Positions 7,727-16,135 are shown, numbered from the stretch's first letter. The stretch is 30,771 nt of DNA from DASQEH01 sp038239485 (GCA_038239485.1 JBBSET010000047.1:1-30771), one strand, 5' to 3'. Numbers and translations: made by a program. Notes: a model not told the origin generated them from the letters alone.

Positions 7727-8410
7727 TCAGGCCGGGGCCTGGATGTCGACCGCGTTCGCATCGAGGGTGAAGTCGATCGTGTAGGTGACGTCTGCGTGAC
7801 CCGCGTAGAAGGGGCCCTTGATCGTGGCGTTGTTGATGTCGTCGCCAGAGGTGAGCGTGTAGGTGACATCGAAGGGGTCGCTGCCCGCAGAGGGGAAGAC
7901 CTGCTTCACGGTGTCAGCCGGCAGGGTGCCACTGATGCTGGTCAGCACATTGGAACCGTCACGTTGCGAGGCCCCCACCTTGGGGTTCTGGATGGCGGTG
8001 AAGAGCGAGGAGATGCCGACCTTGCTGTCCATCAAGGCGGCCGGGTCGGGCGCGCCGTAGTCGGACGGGTTGAGCGTGTGCCAGCCGACGAACGGGAACT
8101 TCGCGTAGACCGTCCCATTGACCGCCACGAGGGGCGCGGTGATGTCGGTGACGTTGGTCTGGACCTTGACCTCTCCGGTGAAGGCCGGGTCGTGCGTGCC
8201 GGTGCCCTCAGCGCTCAACAGGCCTTGGAGGCCATCGGGCAGCGCGTCGGTCTTGAGCGTGAAGGCGATGTACTTCGAGGTATCGAAGCTCTGCTTCGCC
8301 GCGGCCAGCCGGGCGCTCGGGCTCTCGCCGTTCGACGATCCCGACCCGCTGCCCTTGCAGCCGGCCACAGCCAGGACGATCACGGCACATATCAGGCCCA
8401 GTCTTCGCAC
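7727..8410 (-). CDS. lprG: LppX/LprA/LprF/LprG-family lipoprotein
   Basis: A 227-residue lipoprotein. The N-terminus is MRRL, a hydrophobic stretch, then lipobox VAGC with the lipidated cysteine at position 18 and a Gly/Ser-rich linker. The body fits the LppX_LprAFG domain, a half-barrel with a hydrophobic cavity that carries acylated lipids (for example KYIAFTLKTDALPDG, VNGTVYAKFPFVGW). It directly precedes a P55-like MFS gene with a 10-bp gap, so the two probably work as a lipid export pair: transporter in the membrane, lipoprotein carrying cargo outside it. The start is GTG 8410, preceded by CAGTCT at 6 nt and no Shine-Dalgarno sequence, so it may have its own leaderless promoter in the 36-bp gap after parC. 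The symbol rests on family and gene order; the cargo here is unknown. Confidence 0.82.
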   Translation of the reverse strand: MRRLGLICAVIVLAVAGCKGSGSGSSNGESPSARLAAAKQSFDTSKYIAFTLKTDALPDGLQGLLSAEGTGTHDPAFTGEVKVQTNVTDITAPLVAVNGTVYAKFPFVGWHTLNPSDYGAPDPAALMDSKVGISSLFTAIQNPKVGASQRDGSNVLTSISGTLPADTVKQVFPSAGSDPFDVTYTLTSGDDINNATIKGPFYAGHADVTYTIDFTLDANAVDIQAPA

Positions 8411-8416
8411 TGGTAC

Positions 8417-8422
8417 AGACTG
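8417..8422 (-). promoter_or_regulatory. -10 hexamer CAGTCT, leaderless start of lprG
   Basis: On the minus strand CAGTCT is followed by exactly 6 nt and the GTG at 8410. It lies in the short gap after parC, so lprG and the MFS gene may be transcribed separately from parC. Confidence 0.4.
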
Positions 8423-8446
8423 CCATGCCGGCGGCCACTCACGAAC

Positions 8447-10894
8447 TCACTCGCGCGGTGGTCCGCCGATCGCCGCGACCGGCTGAGCGGCTGGTATGCC
8501 CGAGCCGTCGCGCCTGCCGAGTTCCTCGGGGAGGTCGATCGGGGTGCCGCTCGCGGCGGCGGCCCTGGCCGGCGACGGCCCGACGAAGGCGATCCCGAGC
8601 TGGTCCTCACCGCGCAGGAACCGGTGACATCGGACACCCCCCGTCCCCCGGCCCTTGCCGGGATACTCGCGGAGGTCGGTGATCTTGACTGTGCCCGGTT
8701 CGGTACCAGGCAGGGCGTTGGAGGACCCGGCGACCGTGACCACCACGTTGTCGACGGCCAGGTCGACCGAGCCGAAGAAGACGACCTTGCTGCCAGCCGC
8801 CAGCCGGACACCAGAGATACCACCGCCTGCCCGACCCTGGGGACGTACTCCGGCGGCGGCGAACCGCAGCAGCTGGGCGTCGCTGGTGACGAACACGAAC
8901 TCGTCGTCGGGATCGTGCAGCTCGACCGCGCCCACCACCTCGTCACCGTCGTCCAGGCGGATGACGTCCCAGAAGTCCTTGTTGGCCAGCACCTCGGGCT
9001 GGACCCGCTTGACCACCCCACGGGAGGTTCCGACGGCCAGCCCGAGCGAGTCGGGCGCCATCGACGTCAGCGTGACCGCCCGCTCGCCGGGTCGCAGGGC
9101 GAGGAACTCCGTGACGCGGACGCCGCCCTGCAGGTGCGGAGCATTGGCGGTCGTCGGGAGGACGGGCAGGTCGAGCACGCCGAGCTTCACCAGCCGGCCC
9201 GCGCTGGTGAGCACGCCGACCGTCCCTCTGGCCTTGGTCCTGGCCCCGGCCACGATCACATCGTGCTTCGAGCGGGCACCGCCTCGACCGGGCGGCTCAT
9301 CGCCATTGGTCCGGGCGAGCAGCCCGACCGACGAGAGCAGGACCAGGCACGGGTCGTCGGTGACCTCCAGCGGCACCGCCGAGGTCACCGGCTGCCCCGA
9401 CTCCAGCAGGACGGTCCGGCGGGGCGTGCCGTGCAGCGCGGCCATCTCGCTGAGCTCGTCGGCCACGACGCGGCGCAGCTGCGACTCGTCGTCGAGTATC
9501 GCGGTGAGCCCGTAGACCGTCTGCTCGAGCGCGGCCCTCTCCTTGTCGAGCTCGAGCTTGGAGAACCTCGTCAGCCGCCGAAGCGGCATGTCCAGGATGT
9601 AGGTGGCCTGGATCTCTGTCAGGTCGAAGACGCTGATCAGCCGGGCCCGTGCGGTCTCCGCGTCGTCGCTCGAGCGGATCAGCTGGATCACCTCGTCGAT
9701 GTCCAGGATCGCCACCAGCAGGCCGTCGACAAGGTGCAGCCGGTCGGCCGCTTTGGTCCGGCGGTACGCGGTCTGGCGGCGGATGACACCGAAGCGGTGC
9801 TCGAGGTAGACCTCCAGCATCTGCTTGAGGCCGAGGGTCCTCGGCTGCCCGTCGACGAGCGCAACGGCGTTGATGGCGAAGGTCTCCTCCATCGGCGTCT
9901 GCCGGTAGAGCTGCTCGAGCAGGGCCTCGGGATGGAAGCCATTCTTGATCTCGATGACCAGCTGCAGACCCTTGGTGCGGTCGGTGAGGTCTTTAACGTC
10001 GGCGATGCCCAGCAGCTTCTTGGTCTGGACGAGTGTCTTGATCCGCTCGATCACCCGCTCGGGGCCGACGTTGTAGGGCAGCTCCGTGACGACGATCCCC
10101 TTGCGGCGGGGGGTGACATTCTCGATCCGGGCGCTGGCTCGCATCCGGAACGAGCCGCGGCCGGTCTGGTAGGCGTCGCGGATGCCGTCGAGGCCGACGA
10201 TCTTGCCGCCGGTGGGCAGATCGGGGCCGGGGATGAAGCGCATCAGATCGTCCAGCCCGGCGTGCGGGTGGTCGACCAGGTGCCGCAGCGCCTGGACGAC
10301 CTCGACCAGGTTGTGAGGGGCCAGGTTCGTCGCCATCCCCACGGCGATCCCGCTGGCGCCGTTGACCAGCAGGTTGGGCAAGGCGGAGGGGAGCACGGCG
10401 GGCTCGAACTCCCGGCTGTCGTAGTTGGGTCGGAAGTCGACGGTGTCCTCGTCGATCCCCTGCGTCATCGCGGCGGCGGCCGGTGCCATCCGGCACTCGG
10501 AGTACCTCATCGCCGCGGGCGGGTCGTCGGGGGACCCGAAGTTGCCGTGGCCGTCGACCAGAGGCAGCCGCATCGACCACGGCTGCACCATCCGAACCAG
10601 CGCGTCGTAGATGGCGCCGTCTCCGTGCGGGTGCAGGCGGCCCATCACCTCGCCGACGACGCGGGCGCTCTTCACGTGTCCTCGGTCGGGGCGCACGCCC
10701 ATGTCGTGCATCGTGTAGAGGATCCGCCGCTGGACCGGCTTGAGCCCGTCGCGTGCGTCGGGCAGGGCGCGTGAGTAGATGACGGAGTAGGCGTACTCGA
10801 GGTAGCTCGCGCGCATCTCGTCGCGGACGTCGATGTCGACGATGTGCTCGTCGAACTCCTCTGCTGGCGGTGGGGCGGTGGGAGGACGTGCCAT
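8447..10894 (-). CDS. parC: DNA topoisomerase IV subunit A (GyrA-like)
   Basis: An 815-residue DNA breakage-reunion subunit. The catalytic tyrosine is Y131 in PPAAMRYSECRMAP. The upstream HPHGDGAIYDALVRM helix (from residue 88) is the quinolone-resistance region. The C-terminal third is the DNA-wrapping beta-propeller, with repeats such as VGVLTSAGRLVKL and DEFVFVTSDAQLLRF. No GyrA box (QRRGGKG) is present; its place holds PPGRGGARSKHDVIV, supporting topoisomerase IV over gyrase. It begins at ATG 10894 without a Shine-Dalgarno sequence, 6 nt after CAGAAT. It is divergent from a DinB-family gene (91 bp) and precedes lprG. Residue 93, the position of E. coli GyrA Ser83, is glycine. Confidence 0.94.
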   Translation of the reverse strand: MARPPTAPPPAEEFDEHIVDIDVRDEMRASYLEYAYSVIYSRALPDARDGLKPVQRRILYTMHDMGVRPDRGHVKSARVVGEVMGRLHPHGDGAIYDALVRMVQPWSMRLPLVDGHGNFGSPDDPPAAMRYSECRMAPAAAAMTQGIDEDTVDFRPNYDSREFEPAVLPSALPNLLVNGASGIAVGMATNLAPHNLVEVVQALRHLVDHPHAGLDDLMRFIPGPDLPTGGKIVGLDGIRDAYQTGRGSFRMRASARIENVTPRRKGIVVTELPYNVGPERVIERIKTLVQTKKLLGIADVKDLTDRTKGLQLVIEIKNGFHPEALLEQLYRQTPMEETFAINAVALVDGQPRTLGLKQMLEVYLEHRFGVIRRQTAYRRTKAADRLHLVDGLLVAILDIDEVIQLIRSSDDAETARARLISVFDLTEIQATYILDMPLRRLTRFSKLELDKERAALEQTVYGLTAILDDESQLRRVVADELSEMAALHGTPRRTVLLESGQPVTSAVPLEVTDDPCLVLLSSVGLLARTNGDEPPGRGGARSKHDVIVAGARTKARGTVGVLTSAGRLVKLGVLDLPVLPTTANAPHLQGGVRVTEFLALRPGERAVTLTSMAPDSLGLAVGTSRGVVKRVQPEVLANKDFWDVIRLDDGDEVVGAVELHDPDDEFVFVTSDAQLLRFAAAGVRPQGRAGGGISGVRLAAGSKVVFFGSVDLAVDNVVVTVAGSSNALPGTEPGTVKITDLREYPGKGRGTGGVRCHRFLRGEDQLGIAFVGPSPARAAAASGTPIDLPEELGRRDGSGIPAAQPVAAIGGPPRE

Positions 10895-10900
10895 GGCTGC

Positions 10901-10906
10901 ATTCTG
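10901..10906 (-). promoter_or_regulatory. -10 hexamer CAGAAT, leaderless start of parC
   Basis: CAGAAT on the minus strand, then 6 nt, then ATG 10894. No ribosome-binding sequence is present. It shares a 91-bp divergent region with the DinB gene promoter. Confidence 0.5.
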
Positions 10907-10973
10907 GCGCGACGGGAGGACATCGGTGGGCAGCGACCCAGCCGACGCCCCGTCCTCGCATCCCCCGACGCGC

Positions 10974-10979
10974 CATACT
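10974..10979 (+). promoter_or_regulatory. -10 hexamer CATACT, leaderless start of the DinB-family gene
   Basis: CATACT is followed by 6 nt and GTG 10986. No Shine-Dalgarno sequence lies near this start, and the hexamer helps decide for GTG 10986 over upstream in-frame starts that would run into the parC 5' region. Confidence 0.5.
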
Positions 10980-10985
10980 CGCCTG

Positions 10986-11495
10986 GTGAGCCTGGACTTT
11001 CCCAGCCCGACGAACTCGGTCGCCTCGACCGAGGAGGTCTTCCTGGGCTACCTCGACTTCTTCCGGGCCACCGTCGCGGCCAAACTCGACGGTCTGGACG
11101 AGTCGGCGCTTCGGACCAGCCTCGTCCCGTCGGGCTGGACGCCGCTGGGCCTCGTCACGCACCTCACCGCGATGGAGCGCCGCTGGCTGGTGTGGGGGAT
11201 CGCCGGCGAGAACGTCGAGGATCCCTGGTACGACGAGCGCGACGACCGCTGGTACGCCGACCCCGCCCGGACCTCGGCCGAGCTCGTCGAGCAGATGCAC
11301 GCCATGGGTCGGTGGACCCGCGAGATCGTTGCGGCCAGGTCACTGGACGACGTCGGCGCGCCGGGGCCGCGCTGGGACGGACACCCCCCACCCACGGTGC
11401 AGCGGGTGCTGTTCCACGTGCTGCAGGAGTATGCCCGCCATGTCGGGCACCTCGACATCGTCCGCGAGCTCGCCGACGGCACCGTCGGCGAGTAG
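10986..11495 (+). CDS. DinB/DUF664-family protein (possible mycothiol-dependent enzyme)
   Basis: A 169-residue four-helix-bundle protein of the DinB_2/DUF664 type. Characteristic pieces are GWTPLGLVTHLTAMERRWL, with H59 as the first likely metal ligand, and FHVLQEYARHVGHLDIVRE near the end, with H144, H152 and H155 as candidates for the remaining ligands. Family members bind a divalent metal, and several actinobacterial ones are thiol (mycothiol) S-transferases, but DUF664 members are mostly uncharacterised, so the substrate is open. The start is GTG 10986, chosen because conserved sequence begins about 15 residues later and a -10 hexamer lies 6 nt upstream. It is monocistronic, divergent from parC and convergent with the acyl-CoA synthetase gene. 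Confidence 0.8.
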   Translation: MSLDFPSPTNSVASTEEVFLGYLDFFRATVAAKLDGLDESALRTSLVPSGWTPLGLVTHLTAMERRWLVWGIAGENVEDPWYDERDDRWYADPARTSAELVEQMHAMGRWTREIVAARSLDDVGAPGPRWDGHPPPTVQRVLFHVLQEYARHVGHLDIVRELADGTVGE

Positions 11496-11560
11496 CCGGG
11501 CGGGTCGTGGTTGGCCTGGGAAAGGGCAAATATGTGACGCATCGGCGCACAGGAGCGGCG

Positions 11561-13303
11561 TCAGAACGTGCGCAGGTCGGGAAAGTCGTCCTCGGTGTAG
11601 GCGTCGGGATGGGAGACCCCGGTCTCGACCGCGTCGGCCTCCCGGTCGCGTAGCTGGACCCGGCGGATCTTGCCCGAGATCGTCTTGGGCAGGTCGGTGA
11701 ACTCGAGCCGGCGGATCCGCTTGTATGGCGCCAGCTTCTGCCGCGCGAACGCGAGGATGTCCGAAGCCAGCTCCGGCGAGGGCGCGTAGCCCGGCGCCAG
11801 CGCCACGAACGCCTTCGGCACGGCCAGCCGCAGCGGCTCCGGCGACGGGACCACGGCCGCCTCGAGCACGGCGGCGTGCTCGATCAGGACGCTCTCCAGC
11901 TCGAACGGGCTGATCCGGTAGTCGCTAGCCTTGAACACGTCGTCGGTCCGCCCGACATAGGTGATGTAGCCGTCGGAGTCGCGCGATGCCAGGTCGCCGG
12001 TGTGGTAGAACCCCCCGGCCGTCGTCGCGTCGTTGCGCTCGTCGTCGTCGCGGTACCCGGTCATCAGCCCGAGGGGGCGGCGTGCGAGTTCGAGGCAGAG
12101 CTCCCCGTCGTCGGCGACGTCGCCGGTCAACGGGTCGACCAAGGACACGATGTACCCGGGCATCGGGCGGCCCATCGAACCCGGCTTGAGCCGCTGACCC
12201 GGGGAGTTTCCCACCTGGGCGGTCGTCTCGGTCTGGCCGTAGCCGTCGCGAACCGTCATCCCCCAGGCTTTCCGGATCTGCTCGACCACCTCCGGGTTGA
12301 GCGGCTCCCCAGCCGCAACCGCCTCCCGCAGGCTGAGCCGCCGGCCGTTCAGGGACGCTTGCGTGATCATCCGCCACACGGTCGGGGGCGCGCAGAATGA
12401 CGTGACGCCCACCCGGACCAGCTCGTCGATCAGGGCGTCGGCGTCGAAGTGCGCCGGGTTGTGGACCACGATCGTCGCCCCAGCGTTCCAGGGCGCGAAG
12501 ACGCACGACCAGGCGTGCTTGGCCCAGCCCGGCGAGGAGATGGTCAGGTGCCGGTCGCCCGGTTGCAGGCCGATCCAGAACATCGTGGAGAGATGCCCGA
12601 TCGGGTAGGAGATGTGGGTGTGCTCGACCAGCTTCGGCCGCGACGTCGTCCCCGAGGTGAAGTACAGCAGGAGTGGGTCGTCGGCCGCGGTCCCACCGCC
12701 CACCAGCGCGACCCGGCCGTCGGCGGTCCCGTCCTCGTAGGACAGCCAGCCGTCGGCCGTACCCACGCTGACGCGCACCAGGCTCGCTGTCTCGGGGCCG
12801 AAGCGGCCGGCGTCGGCTGCGGCGGCGATGATCGCCTTGGCCTCGCCGCGCTTGATCCTGTCGACGAGGTCGGTGGCCGACAGCAATGTGGTGGCCGGGA
12901 TCATCATGGCGCCGAGGCGGATGCACGCGAGCATGGCCACCCACAGCGGCGCGCAGTTGCCCAGCATGAGCAGCACCCGGTCGCCGCGAGCGATACCGGC
13001 GTCGCAGAGGTATCCCGCCAGCCGCTGCGACCGTTGCGACATCTCGGCGTAGCTGAGTGTGGTGTCGGACCCGTCCTGCTCGACGATCCATAGCGACGTC
13101 ACGTCAGGCTGCTCGGCCGCCAGGACGTCGAACCAGTCGGTGGCGTAGTTGAACGAGCGGACCTGGGGCTGGGCGAAGTCCCGGTACGCGGTGTCGTAGT
13201 CCTCGCGATGGGTGAGCAGGAAGTCCCGCGCCCGCCGGAACTCGATGGTCGCCTCCGTGGGCGCGCCGACGTGGCTCGGCGGTCCTGTCCCGGTCTCTGT
13301 CAT
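11561..13303 (-). CDS. AMP-forming acyl-CoA synthetase (medium-chain type)
   Basis: A 580-residue adenylate-forming enzyme that activates a carboxylic acid with ATP and joins it to CoA. Motifs are the phosphate-binding loop YFTSGTTSRPK (residues 214-224), DGYGQTETT near residue 365, the hinge GRTDDVFKASDYRISPFELE, and the catalytic lysine K545 in PKTISGKIRR. Overall it resembles the ACSM/AcsA group (medium-chain or aromatic acids) rather than acetyl-CoA synthetase proper; the substrate is not decided. The start is ATG 13303, with GGGGAGGA 7 nt upstream on the minus strand. It is divergent, with 89 bp between starts, from a GNAT/ADP-forming acyl-CoA synthetase fusion. The K545 motif matches the PKxxxGK pattern acetylated by Pat-type enzymes, so its neighbour may switch it off. 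Confidence 0.9.
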   Translation of the reverse strand: MTETGTGPPSHVGAPTEATIEFRRARDFLLTHREDYDTAYRDFAQPQVRSFNYATDWFDVLAAEQPDVTSLWIVEQDGSDTTLSYAEMSQRSQRLAGYLCDAGIARGDRVLLMLGNCAPLWVAMLACIRLGAMMIPATTLLSATDLVDRIKRGEAKAIIAAAADAGRFGPETASLVRVSVGTADGWLSYEDGTADGRVALVGGGTAADDPLLLYFTSGTTSRPKLVEHTHISYPIGHLSTMFWIGLQPGDRHLTISSPGWAKHAWSCVFAPWNAGATIVVHNPAHFDADALIDELVRVGVTSFCAPPTVWRMITQASLNGRRLSLREAVAAGEPLNPEVVEQIRKAWGMTVRDGYGQTETTAQVGNSPGQRLKPGSMGRPMPGYIVSLVDPLTGDVADDGELCLELARRPLGLMTGYRDDDERNDATTAGGFYHTGDLASRDSDGYITYVGRTDDVFKASDYRISPFELESVLIEHAAVLEAAVVPSPEPLRLAVPKAFVALAPGYAPSPELASDILAFARQKLAPYKRIRRLEFTDLPKTISGKIRRVQLRDREADAVETGVSHPDAYTEDDFPDLRTF

Positions 13304-13310
13304 GTGGTGG

Positions 13311-13318
13311 TCCTCCCC
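13311..13318 (-). promoter_or_regulatory. Strong Shine-Dalgarno of the acyl-CoA synthetase gene
   Basis: GGGGAGGA on the minus strand, 7 nt before ATG 13303. It fixes the start. A CAGACT hexamer further upstream (13346-13351) may be the -10, giving a leader of a few tens of bases. Confidence 0.6.
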
Positions 13319-13380
13319 GGTCCGTACCGTCGTCGTCGCCTCAGCAGTCTGGTCACAAACCTCGATCCGGTAAAGGCCGG

Positions 13381-13386
13381 TAGATT
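13381..13386 (+). promoter_or_regulatory. -10 hexamer TAGATT, leaderless start of the Pat-like gene
   Basis: TAGATT is followed by 6 nt and GTG 13393. This is the best match to TANNNT in the divergent gap and argues for GTG 13393 rather than TTG 13387, which would lie upstream of the expected transcription start. Confidence 0.6.
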
Positions 13387-13392
13387 TTGACG

Positions 13393-16095
13393 GTGGCCGA
13401 GTCCGAGGAGCATCCGAGCTACCCCTCCCACTGGGAGGCCGACGTTCTGCTGATCGACGGCGGGGCGGCCAGGTTGCGGCCGATCCGGCCGAGCGACGGA
13501 CCCCGGCTCGTCGAGTTCTACGCCCGAGTGTCGCCGGAGTCGAAGTACATGAGGTTCTTCGCCCCCTACCCCGTGCTATCGGACCGAGACGTCCAACGGT
13601 TCACCAACGTCGACAACGACGACCGGGTCGCGTTCGTGCTCACCATCCGCGGTGACATCGTCGCGGTCGGACGGTACGACCGGCTCGACTCCGGTGAGGC
13701 TGAGGTGGCGTTCCTGGTCGAGGACGCCCACCAGGGCCGGGGGATCGCCCAGATCCTCCTGGAGCACCTGGCCGAAGCCGGCCGGGAGCGCAACGTGACC
13801 CGGTTCCTGGCCGAGGTCCTGCCCGACAACACGCGGATGATCCAGACGTTCCGCGACGCCGGGTACCGGGTGGTGGGCGGCTACAAGGACGGCGTCCTCA
13901 GGCTCGAGTTCCCGATCGAGTCGACCGATACGGCCATCGGGGTGATGCGCTCGCGTGAGCACCGCGCTGAGGCGCGGTCGATGGAGCGCTTCTTCGTCGC
14001 CCGCAGTGTGGCCGTCATCGGCGCCAGCCGCCGGCAGGACACCATCGGCGCCAGCCTGGTGCGCAACCTCGTGCTCGGCGACTACGCCGGCCGTGTGTAT
14101 GTCGTCAACCCGGCCGCCGAGGCCGTCGCAGGCATGCCCGCCTACATGAGTGTCCAGCAGATCCCGGACCCGGTGGACCTGGCCATCGTGGCGGTCCCGG
14201 CCGACGTCGTCGAGGACGTCGTCCTCGACTGCGCGGCCAAGGGCGTGCATGGCCTGGTCGTCATCTCCAGCGGCTTCGCCGAGACGGGCGAGGAGGGACG
14301 CCGCCGCCAGCGCCGACTGGTCGGCTTGGCCCGGTCGTACGGCCTCCGGCTGGTCGGCCCCAACTGCCTCGGGGTCATCAACACCGCCCCCACCGTGTCT
14401 CTGAACGCCTCGCTGGCCCCCAAGATGCCGCAGCGCGGACGGGTCGGGTTCTTCTGCCAGTCCGGCGCGCTCGGGGTCGCCATCTTGGAGACCGTGGACA
14501 GGCGTGGGCTGGGCCTGTCGACGTTCGTTTCGGCCGGCAACCGCGCCGACGTGTCGGGCAACGACCTGCTGCAGTACTGGGAGGAGGACCCGGCGACCGA
14601 GGTGGTGCTGCTGTACCTGGAGTCGATCGGCAACCCGCGCAAGTTCTCCCGGATCGCTCGGAGGGTGGGTCGTGCCAAGCCGGTCGTCGCCGTCAAGTCA
14701 GGCCGGACCACCCAAGGCGTGCCAGTCGGCCACACGGTGAGGTCGACCCGGGCTCCCAAGGCCGCCGTCGACGCGATGTTCCGCCAGGCCGGGGTCATCC
14801 AGGTCGACACGCTCGACGAGATGTTCGACGTGGCGCAGCTGCTGGCCCACCAGCCGCTCCCGATGGGGCCCCGCGTTGCGGTGGTCGGCAACTCCGACGC
14901 GCTCGGTCTGCTCGCCGCGGACTCGGCTCTTGCGGCGGGGCTGGTGGTCGAGATGTCGGTGGCGCTGGGCGCCGACGCGTCCGCCCAGGACTTCGAGGCG
15001 GCCCTGGACCGCGCCATCGACAGCAATGCCGTCGACTCCGTGATCGCCGTCTTCATCCCTCCTCTCAACACCACGGGGGAGGAGGTGGCGAATGTCCTCG
15101 CGACCGTCGGCGACCAGTCCGACAAGCCGATCGTGTCGACCTTCCTCGCCAGTGTCGGCGTCCCTGAGCTGCTGCGGGTCCCCGACCTGGCCGGCTCGGC
15201 GGGCCGCGGCTCGGTACCGTCGTACCCCGCCCCGGAGTCCGCTGTGCGGGCGCTGGCGAGAGTCGTGCACTACGCGCGCTGGGCGAGCCGCAAGCCCGGC
15301 ACGGTCCCCTGGTACGACGACATCGACGCCGGCGCCGCCCGGTTTCTCGTCACCCGGCTGCTCGGGAGCTCCACGCAGCCCGTCGAGCTCGACGACGAGC
15401 AGCTGCGGGAGCTGCTGGCGGCATACGGTATCCGGCTGGTGCCGATCGAGCGGGTCCGCACGTTCGAGGAGGCTGTCTCCGCGGGTGAGAGGTTCGGCTG
15501 GCACGTGGTGCTCAAGGCCACCGCCACCCGGTTGCGGCAGCGTCCCGGCCTCTCCCATGTGGTCCGCGACATCGAGGACTCAGACGAGATGACCACCGCC
15601 TGGTTCAACCTGGCGAGCCAGATCGACGACCCCAACGACGCGGGCTTCGTCGTGCAACCGATGGCCAAGTCGGGTATCGCGGTGACGATCGGAAGTCTCG
15701 AGGACACTCTGTTCGGACCGATCGTGTCCTTCGGCATGGCGGGTACGGCGTCGGAGCTGCTCGGCGACATCGCCTACCGCATCCCGCCCCTCACCGACGC
15801 CGACGCGGCCGACCTGGTCCGCGACGTCCGGGCGGCTCCGCTGTTCTTCGGCTACCGGGGCTCCGAGGGCATCGACGTCGCGGCGATCGAGGAGCTGATC
15901 CACCGGGTGGCTCGGCTCAAGGACGACCTGCCCGAGGTCCAGGTGCTCGACCTCGGACTCGTCCTGGCCAGTGCCGACGGCGCCCAGGTGCTCAGGGCCA
16001 CCGGGTGCCTCGCGCACATCGCGGACGGGCGCAGCGACGGCCTGTCGCGCCGGCTCATCGGTCCGTCCAGCACCGAGAACACCTTGATCGGCTGA
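13393..16095 (+). CDS. GNAT / ADP-forming acyl-CoA synthetase fusion, protein acetyltransferase (Pat) type
   Basis: A 900-residue multidomain protein. Residues about 28-185 form a GNAT acyltransferase with the acetyl-CoA loop QGRGIA near 114-119. About 195-290 is a CoA-binding Rossmann domain (SVAVIGASRRQDTIGASL). About 348-470 is a succinyl-CoA-ligase-like domain, and about 673-895 an ATP-grasp domain. This composition is that of Pat/YfiQ protein lysine acetyltransferases, with GNAT at the N-terminus as in Streptomyces PatA rather than at the C-terminus as in enterobacteria. In Pat enzymes the synthetase half is usually a regulatory acetyl-CoA sensor. Here a histidine (H447, in PVGHTVRST) stands where active ADP-forming synthetases carry the phosphorylated His, so activity is not excluded. 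TTG 13387 is an alternative start, two codons upstream. Confidence 0.88.
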   Translation: MAESEEHPSYPSHWEADVLLIDGGAARLRPIRPSDGPRLVEFYARVSPESKYMRFFAPYPVLSDRDVQRFTNVDNDDRVAFVLTIRGDIVAVGRYDRLDSGEAEVAFLVEDAHQGRGIAQILLEHLAEAGRERNVTRFLAEVLPDNTRMIQTFRDAGYRVVGGYKDGVLRLEFPIESTDTAIGVMRSREHRAEARSMERFFVARSVAVIGASRRQDTIGASLVRNLVLGDYAGRVYVVNPAAEAVAGMPAYMSVQQIPDPVDLAIVAVPADVVEDVVLDCAAKGVHGLVVISSGFAETGEEGRRRQRRLVGLARSYGLRLVGPNCLGVINTAPTVSLNASLAPKMPQRGRVGFFCQSGALGVAILETVDRRGLGLSTFVSAGNRADVSGNDLLQYWEEDPATEVVLLYLESIGNPRKFSRIARRVGRAKPVVAVKSGRTTQGVPVGHTVRSTRAPKAAVDAMFRQAGVIQVDTLDEMFDVAQLLAHQPLPMGPRVAVVGNSDALGLLAADSALAAGLVVEMSVALGADASAQDFEAALDRAIDSNAVDSVIAVFIPPLNTTGEEVANVLATVGDQSDKPIVSTFLASVGVPELLRVPDLAGSAGRGSVPSYPAPESAVRALARVVHYARWASRKPGTVPWYDDIDAGAARFLVTRLLGSSTQPVELDDEQLRELLAAYGIRLVPIERVRTFEEAVSAGERFGWHVVLKATATRLRQRPGLSHVVRDIEDSDEMTTAWFNLASQIDDPNDAGFVVQPMAKSGIAVTIGSLEDTLFGPIVSFGMAGTASELLGDIAYRIPPLTDADAADLVRDVRAAPLFFGYRGSEGIDVAAIEELIHRVARLKDDLPEVQVLDLGLVLASADGAQVLRATGCLAHIADGRSDGLSRRLIGPSSTENTLIG

Positions 16096-16123
16096 CCGCC
16101 GCCGGAGTCACCCACGTTCATGC

Positions 16124-16129
16124 CATCAT
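16124..16129 (+). promoter_or_regulatory. -10 hexamer CATCAT, leaderless start of the DUF5998 operon
   Basis: CATCAT is followed by 6 nt and ATG 16136, with no Shine-Dalgarno sequence. It is only 28 bp after the Pat-like gene stop, so read-through from that gene is also possible. Confidence 0.4.
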
Positions 16130-16135
16130 GGCGAT

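Noticed and set aside
5983..7770. A plus-strand open frame of about 595 codons opposite the MFS gene
   Set aside because: The product is a low-complexity charged protein typical of the complementary strand of a membrane-protein gene; the opposite strand has MFS motifs.
7628..10774. A plus-strand open frame of more than 1,000 codons across lprG and parC
   Set aside because: It is the antisense shadow of parC and lprG. Its product is rich in Arg, Asp, Gly and Val in a repetitive way, with no domain pattern, while the minus strand encodes clear ParC motifs.
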